Part shown: piece after piece, positions 61,022 through 64,000 of the stretch
Position numbering within the stretch: the stretch's first letter is position 1
How the letters are laid out: every line of letters starts with the position of its first letter
From: an uncultured Erysipelotrichaceae bacterium
GTDB lineage: Bacteria > Bacillota_I > Bacilli_A > RF39 > UBA660
Length of the DNA: 64,000 nucleotides
Assembly (NCBI GenBank): GCA_902793375.1
Contig: CADBDE010000007.1
Span: 1 to 64,000 of the forward strand
Direction: 5' to 3'
Position numbers and translations under genes: made by a program
Notes under the pieces: generated by a model
Database searches by the model: none
Seen by the model: the letters and a program-made list of their open reading frames with translations, nothing else
What the model was told of the DNA's origin: nothing

Positions 61022-61552
61022 TTATTTATCATTCTTTTCATCAAGTGTAGTTACTACTTTATCTCTAGTAAAAGGTCCTTTACTATTAGAACAATATCCA
61101 GCTTCAAATGTTTCATTAGGCAAATCATCTAGATATACTTCAAACACAAAATCACATTTGTATCCATCTATTTCTTTTTGTGATTCATGATTATAATATG
61201 TAAATCCCTTAATATGATATGAACTTCCAAACTTTTCTTTTAAATAATTTTTAGTTATTTTATAATCCTTTATTAAATTGCTACACTTTTCCATATTATC
61301 TATATTGACAAATACGATTAAAGACATAACTATGCATAGTCCATCAACAATTAATTGTTTTTTTGAAGCTTTTTTTATACATCTTACACAAAATAGAATT
61401 ATAAAAATAATAGTTACTAGTTGCATAGCAAACATTATTAAAAGAAATGCAATGGCACCAACAAAACTTGGCAAAAAGCCTGTTAAACATCCACAAATAA
61501 ATATTAAGACTGGTACTATTAAATACCAATAATGAATTTCTTTTTTTTCCAT
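61022..61552 (-). CDS. Uncharacterised membrane protein
   Basis: A 176-residue protein with three N-terminal hydrophobic segments (about 9-28, 30-62 and 70-82), then a soluble C-terminal domain of about 90 residues (MEKCSNLIKDYKITKNYLKEKFG, YKCDFVFEVYLDDLPNETFEAGYC). I do not recognise a family. It ends at a bidirectional terminator; tyrS lies 33 bases upstream on the same strand, so read-through from tyrS is likely. Confidence 0.6.
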   Translation of the reverse strand: MEKKEIHYWYLIVPVLIFICGCLTGFLPSFVGAIAFLLIMFAMQLVTIIFIILFCVRCIKKASKKQLIVDGLCIVMSLIVFVNIDNMEKCSNLIKDYKITKNYLKEKFGSSYHIKGFTYYNHESQKEIDGYKCDFVFEVYLDDLPNETFEAGYCSNSKGPFTRDKVVTTLDEKNDK

Positions 61553-61585
61553 AACTTTCCTTTATTCTCCAAAATAAATAGTTGA

Positions 61586-62812
61586 TTATTTACATTCTAT
61601 TAAGAAATATTTCTTTTTTCCTCTTCTTAATATTATATATTTTCCTTCTATCGCATCTTTCCTAGAAATTATTTTTTCTAAGTTTGTTTCTTTATCTCCA
61701 TTAATTGAAATAGTACCACCAGTTACAAACTCTCTTGCTTCTCTTTTACTTGAACAAATTGATAAATTTACAAGTAAATCAACTAAATTCATTTCTTCAT
61801 TTAATTCTTTCTTTTCGGCATCTTTAAATAATAAATCAATATCTTTTACTGTTAAGTCTTTTACATTTCCGCTAAATAAAGCTTCACTCATTTTAACTGC
61901 TTTTTCATATTCTTCTTTTCCATGTAAATCAGTTATTATTTCTCTTGCAAGTGCTTGATGAGCAATTCTTTTTTCAGGAGCTTCATTGTGCTCTTTTTCA
62001 ATTTTTTCAATTTCCTCTTTTGATAAGAAAGTTAATTTCTTTAAGTATTCAATAATCATTGAATCTTCTAAATTAATTAAGTACTGGTACATTTCATAAC
62101 TTGATGTTTTATTCTTATCAAGCCATAAAGCATTGCCTTCAGTTTTTCCAAATTTTTTCCCAGTTGAATCAGTAACTAATGGCATTACCATACCATATGC
62201 TTCTTTATCTAGTTTCTTTCTAATTAACTCAATTCCAGAAGTAATATTTCCCCATTGATCTGATCCAGCTACTTGGAGTGTTACTCCTCTATTTTCATAT
62301 AAGTATAAGAAATCTAAGGCTTGTAAAATCATATATGAAAATTCAGCAAAAGTAATACCTGATTCCATTCTTGATTTTACTTTATCTTTAGCAAGCATAT
62401 AATTAACATTAAAGTATTTTCCATAATCTCTTAAGAAATCAATAACATTTATATCTTTTATCCAATCCCAGTTATTTACTACTTCAAATCCAAATAAGTC
62501 TTCTGCTTGTTTTTTTAATCCCTTAAAGTTATGTTCAACTTCTTCTTTTGTTATCATTGGACGTTCTGCATCTGGTTTAGGATCTCCAATTAGTCCAGTT
62601 GCGCCTCCAACTAATAATATTGGATGATGCCCTGCTTTAGCAAGTCTCTTTGATATAAGAAAAGATGAATAATGTCCAATATGCATAGAGTCTGCTGTAG
62701 GATCTGTTCCAATATAAAAAGTAAGTCCACCATTGTTAAGTTTTTCAATTAAATCTTGACTTGATATATCTTGTATTAATCCACGCCATTTTAATTCTTC
62801 ATATAATTTCAT
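61586..62812 (-). CDS. tyrS: Tyrosyl-tRNA synthetase
   Basis: A class I aminoacyl-tRNA synthetase of about 408 residues charging tRNA-Tyr. FYIGTDPTADSMHIGHYSSFL is the HIGH region, QVAGSDQWGNITSGIELIRK binds tyrosine and KKFGKTEGNALWLD is the KMSKS-type loop. A C-terminal S4-like domain (about 340-405) binds the tRNA. The start at 62812 has GGAGG five bases upstream. Expression is controlled by the T-box leader. Confidence 0.96.
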   Translation of the reverse strand: MKLYEELKWRGLIQDISSQDLIEKLNNGGLTFYIGTDPTADSMHIGHYSSFLISKRLAKAGHHPILLVGGATGLIGDPKPDAERPMITKEEVEHNFKGLKKQAEDLFGFEVVNNWDWIKDINVIDFLRDYGKYFNVNYMLAKDKVKSRMESGITFAEFSYMILQALDFLYLYENRGVTLQVAGSDQWGNITSGIELIRKKLDKEAYGMVMPLVTDSTGKKFGKTEGNALWLDKNKTSSYEMYQYLINLEDSMIIEYLKKLTFLSKEEIEKIEKEHNEAPEKRIAHQALAREIITDLHGKEEYEKAVKMSEALFSGNVKDLTVKDIDLLFKDAEKKELNEEMNLVDLLVNLSICSSKREAREFVTGGTISINGDKETNLEKIISRKDAIEGKYIILRRGKKKYFLIECK

Positions 62813-62825
62813 AATAACCTCCAAA

Positions 62826-63029
62826 AAAAAGATATTATAAATGTAAGAACGAGTTTACCCGTGGTACCATCTTACTTTATAACATCTTGTTATACACTTT
62901 TATCTTAACGCGAGTACACGTTTTGACTCCAAATATGTATCTTCATATATTACTCTCTTAAGTATTTCCACCATTCTACTCTCTCTATAAAGATTATAAT
63001 AACTACTATTATTCTTCACCATCAAATAT
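62826..63029 (-). promoter_or_regulatory. Tyr T-box riboswitch leader
   Basis: The minus-strand leader has stem I elements (AGAGAGAGTAGAA), a specifier loop with TAC (Tyr) inside AAACGTGTACTCGCG, and the T-box core TGGTACCACGG near 62856-62866. The alternative terminator pairs about 62825-62843 with 62872-62890 and ends in T8. Uncharged tRNA-Tyr would stabilise the antiterminator and switch tyrS on. Confidence 0.9.
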
Positions 63030-63035
63030 ATATAT

Positions 63036-63063
63036 AGTTTACCATATATTTAAAATAAATCAA
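63036..63063 (-). promoter_or_regulatory. Promoter of tyrS T-box transcript
   Basis: A -35 box TTGATT (63058-63063), 16-base spacer and -10 box TAAACT (63036-63041) with an extended TGG before it. Confidence 0.6.
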
Positions 63064-63066
63064 TAA

Positions 63067-63089
63067 AAAAGACTAAAATATAGTCTTTT
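63067..63089 (-). terminator. Terminator of ytxH unit
   Basis: A 9-bp stem (AAAAGACTA/TAGTCTTTT) with a 5-base loop and a T-run in the minus direction; it ends only a few bases before the tyrS promoter. Confidence 0.8.
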
Positions 63090-63498
63090 ACGCACCTTGT
63101 TTAGCTGCTTTTTTTTCTTCAATTCTAGAAATTACTTCTTTTGTTACAATTGATGCTTTTTCTTTTAATTCTTTAGCTGTTTTTTCAATAGCAGGAACAC
63201 CATATTCTTTAGCATATTTAATCAATTCTTCACATTTTTCTTTTAATAATGCTCCTTTTTGTTTAGCTATTTCTAAAACTTTTTCTTTATCTAATTCAGA
63301 AATACTTTTTTTAATTTCAGCAATCTTATTAGATAATGCATCTTTTACATCTTGTATATCAATATCTTTTATTTTATTAATTATTTCATCAAATAATTCT
63401 TTCAAATCTTCTCTTGTTTCGCTTCCTTTTTTTGGTGCAAATAAAACTCCTAGTGTTGCTCCAACTGCAACACCAGCAATAAACTTTCCTTTACCCAT
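63088..63498 (-). CDS. YtxH domain protein
   Basis: A 136-residue protein. The N-terminal glycine-zipper-like membrane helix GKFIAGVAVGATLGVLFAPKKGSETR is the YtxH signature. Long amphipathic helices with Lys and Glu follow. YtxH proteins are envelope-associated and stress-linked in Bacilli; the molecular role is not known. It starts within the stop codon of the DUF948 gene (TAATG). Confidence 0.88.
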   Translation of the reverse strand: MGKGKFIAGVAVGATLGVLFAPKKGSETREDLKELFDEIINKIKDIDIQDVKDALSNKIAEIKKSISELDKEKVLEIAKQKGALLKEKCEELIKYAKEYGVPAIEKTAKELKEKASIVTKEVISRIEEKKAAKQGA

Positions 63499-63803
63499 TA
63501 TTCATCTTCCTCCTCTTTTATAGTTTCCTTTTTCTTCTTCTTTTTTCCTTTAACTAACTTATTAACAACACCTGCAACAAATCCAGTTACTTTGTTATTT
63601 GCTGTTGATAAAGTATCACCAAGTTTTTCTATAGCATCAAATAAACCATTTAATTTTTGTGATTTACCTTCAACATCATCAAGTAAAATATTTACTTTAT
63701 CTATTGTTGAAATTAATTTTACTATAAGTATTATTATTACTATTAATAATACAGCACCTAGAAAATACAATACAATTGGCAGTATATCATTTAATACATC
63801 CAT
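63498..63803 (-). CDS. DUF948-like membrane protein
   Basis: A 101-residue protein with an N-terminal membrane span (about residues 8-30), a coiled-coil segment (TIDKVNILLDDVEGKSQKLNGLFDAIEKLGDTL) and a Lys-then-Glu-rich tail. Size, topology and coupling to ytxH match the YtxG/DUF948 type gene. AAGGAG is upstream of the start. Probably an envelope partner of the YtxH protein. Confidence 0.75.
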   Translation of the reverse strand: MDVLNDILPIVLYFLGAVLLIVIIILIVKLISTIDKVNILLDDVEGKSQKLNGLFDAIEKLGDTLSTANNKVTGFVAGVVNKLVKGKKKKKKETIKEEEDE

Positions 63804-63806
63804 ATA

Positions 63807-64000
63807 TTACTCCTTTTCTTCATCTTCATACATTGCATCGATTAAGTCAAACAAATTCTTGTCATCTTCTTTTTCTTCACCTTTTAATTTCTCAACTCTT
63901 GATGCTTTTGGTTTTTCTTCAATTACCTCTTTTGGTTCTTCTTTTTCAACCTTGTAATCTACATTATATTCTAACCCTAAATCATTAAAATATTCTTCTG
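63807..64000 (-). CDS. 3' end of an unidentified gene (cut by window edge)
   Basis: An open frame enters from the right edge and ends at the TAA at 63807. The visible 64 residues are charged (VEKEEPKEVIEEKPKASRVE, then DLIDAMYEDEEKE), looking like a low-complexity acidic tail of a cytoplasmic protein. The stop lies four bases from the DUF948 start, so they share an operon. Family not determinable from this part. Confidence 0.6.
   Translation of the reverse strand, partial: EEYFNDLGLEYNVDYKVEKEEPKEVIEEKPKASRVEKLKGEEKEDDKNLFDLIDAMYEDEEKE

Noticed and set aside
1-64000. Reverse transcriptase or template repeat of a DGR inside the window.
   Set aside because: No protein here shows reverse transcriptase motifs such as a YxDD box in the right setting, and no second GC-rich copy of the variable region is visible.
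1-64000. Mycoplasma-type genetic code (UGA as Trp), suspected from the extreme AT content.
   Set aside because: Genes use TGG for Trp, and TGA serves as a stop, for example at 25627-25629 in the permease gene.
1-64000. CRISPR arrays, rRNA or tRNA genes and insertion sequences.
   Set aside because: No regularly spaced repeats, no cloverleaf with conserved GTTCGA arm, and no transposase-like protein were found; the TTCGA at 60440 belongs to the rpsD terminator.

Overview
The window is a very AT-rich bacterial chromosome segment with tightly packed genes, mostly on the minus strand. UGG encodes Trp and UGA, UAA and UAG all act as stops, so the code is standard (table 11) and not the mycoplasma code. 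EzrA, an LTA-synthase-type protein, a sortase, YtxH/DUF948 proteins, a T-box in front of tyrS and an SRP operon of ftsY-ylxM-ffh type point to a walled, Gram-positive, low-GC Bacilli-like organism, possibly one of the gut lineages near Erysipelotrichales or RF39. This placement is inference; no rRNA is present.

Layout. (1) 120-10899: a surface-polysaccharide operon read leftward: UDP-sugar epimerase, three GT4 glycosyltransferases, Wzy-like polymerase, pyruvyl transferase, iron-sulfur reductase, Wzx-like flippase and a GT2. It is driven by a good promoter at 11041-11069 and preceded by a 19-bp leader hairpin. (2) 11172-15787: an accessory stretch with an XRE regulator, an ORF6N protein beside an ORF6N remnant, a DUF2975-like protein, a gene remnant and an ADP-ribosyltransferase-like protein. 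(3) 15869-17211: a frameshifted pilin. (4) 17298-24018: a second polysaccharide operon starting with a priming phosphoglycosyl transferase and including a GT4-GT2 fusion. (5) 24194-31553: metal-permease pair, lipoprotein, ClpX-like ATPase, CYTH protein, Apt, DUF4186 and a sortase with an N-terminal zinc ribbon. (6) 31666-36018: a type VII-secretion-like substrate operon with two WXG100 proteins, a protein with 24-residue repeats and a 942-residue surface or effector protein. (7) 36219-47364: LtaS-like enzyme, hybrid histidine kinase, ANL ligase, queuosine salvage, GNAT, RhuM and YhcG proteins, and an S66 peptidase pseudogene. (8) 47415-58451: housekeeping genes (trpS, phosphoesterase, Nudix, RSH, ffh, HerA-like ATPase, ylxM, ftsY, pilin, ezrA). 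(9) 58500-64000: a second split pilin whose tail looks like a diversity-generating-retroelement target, then rpsD, a nucleotidase, tyrS with its T-box, and ytxH/DUF948.

The most notable signal is at 58668-58970. A pilin-like gene ends in an abruptly GC-rich segment dominated by NNC/NNT codons. This is followed by a GC-rich block and then by a 9-bp hairpin with a GAAA loop, the arrangement known for variable regions of diversity-generating retroelements (DGRs). No reverse transcriptase or template repeat is in the window, so it would act as a remote target. Both large pilin genes are broken by an apparent single-base loss in a short A run. Taken together, much of the window serves the cell surface: two glycan loci, three pilins, a sortase, an LtaS-like enzyme and WXG100 exports.
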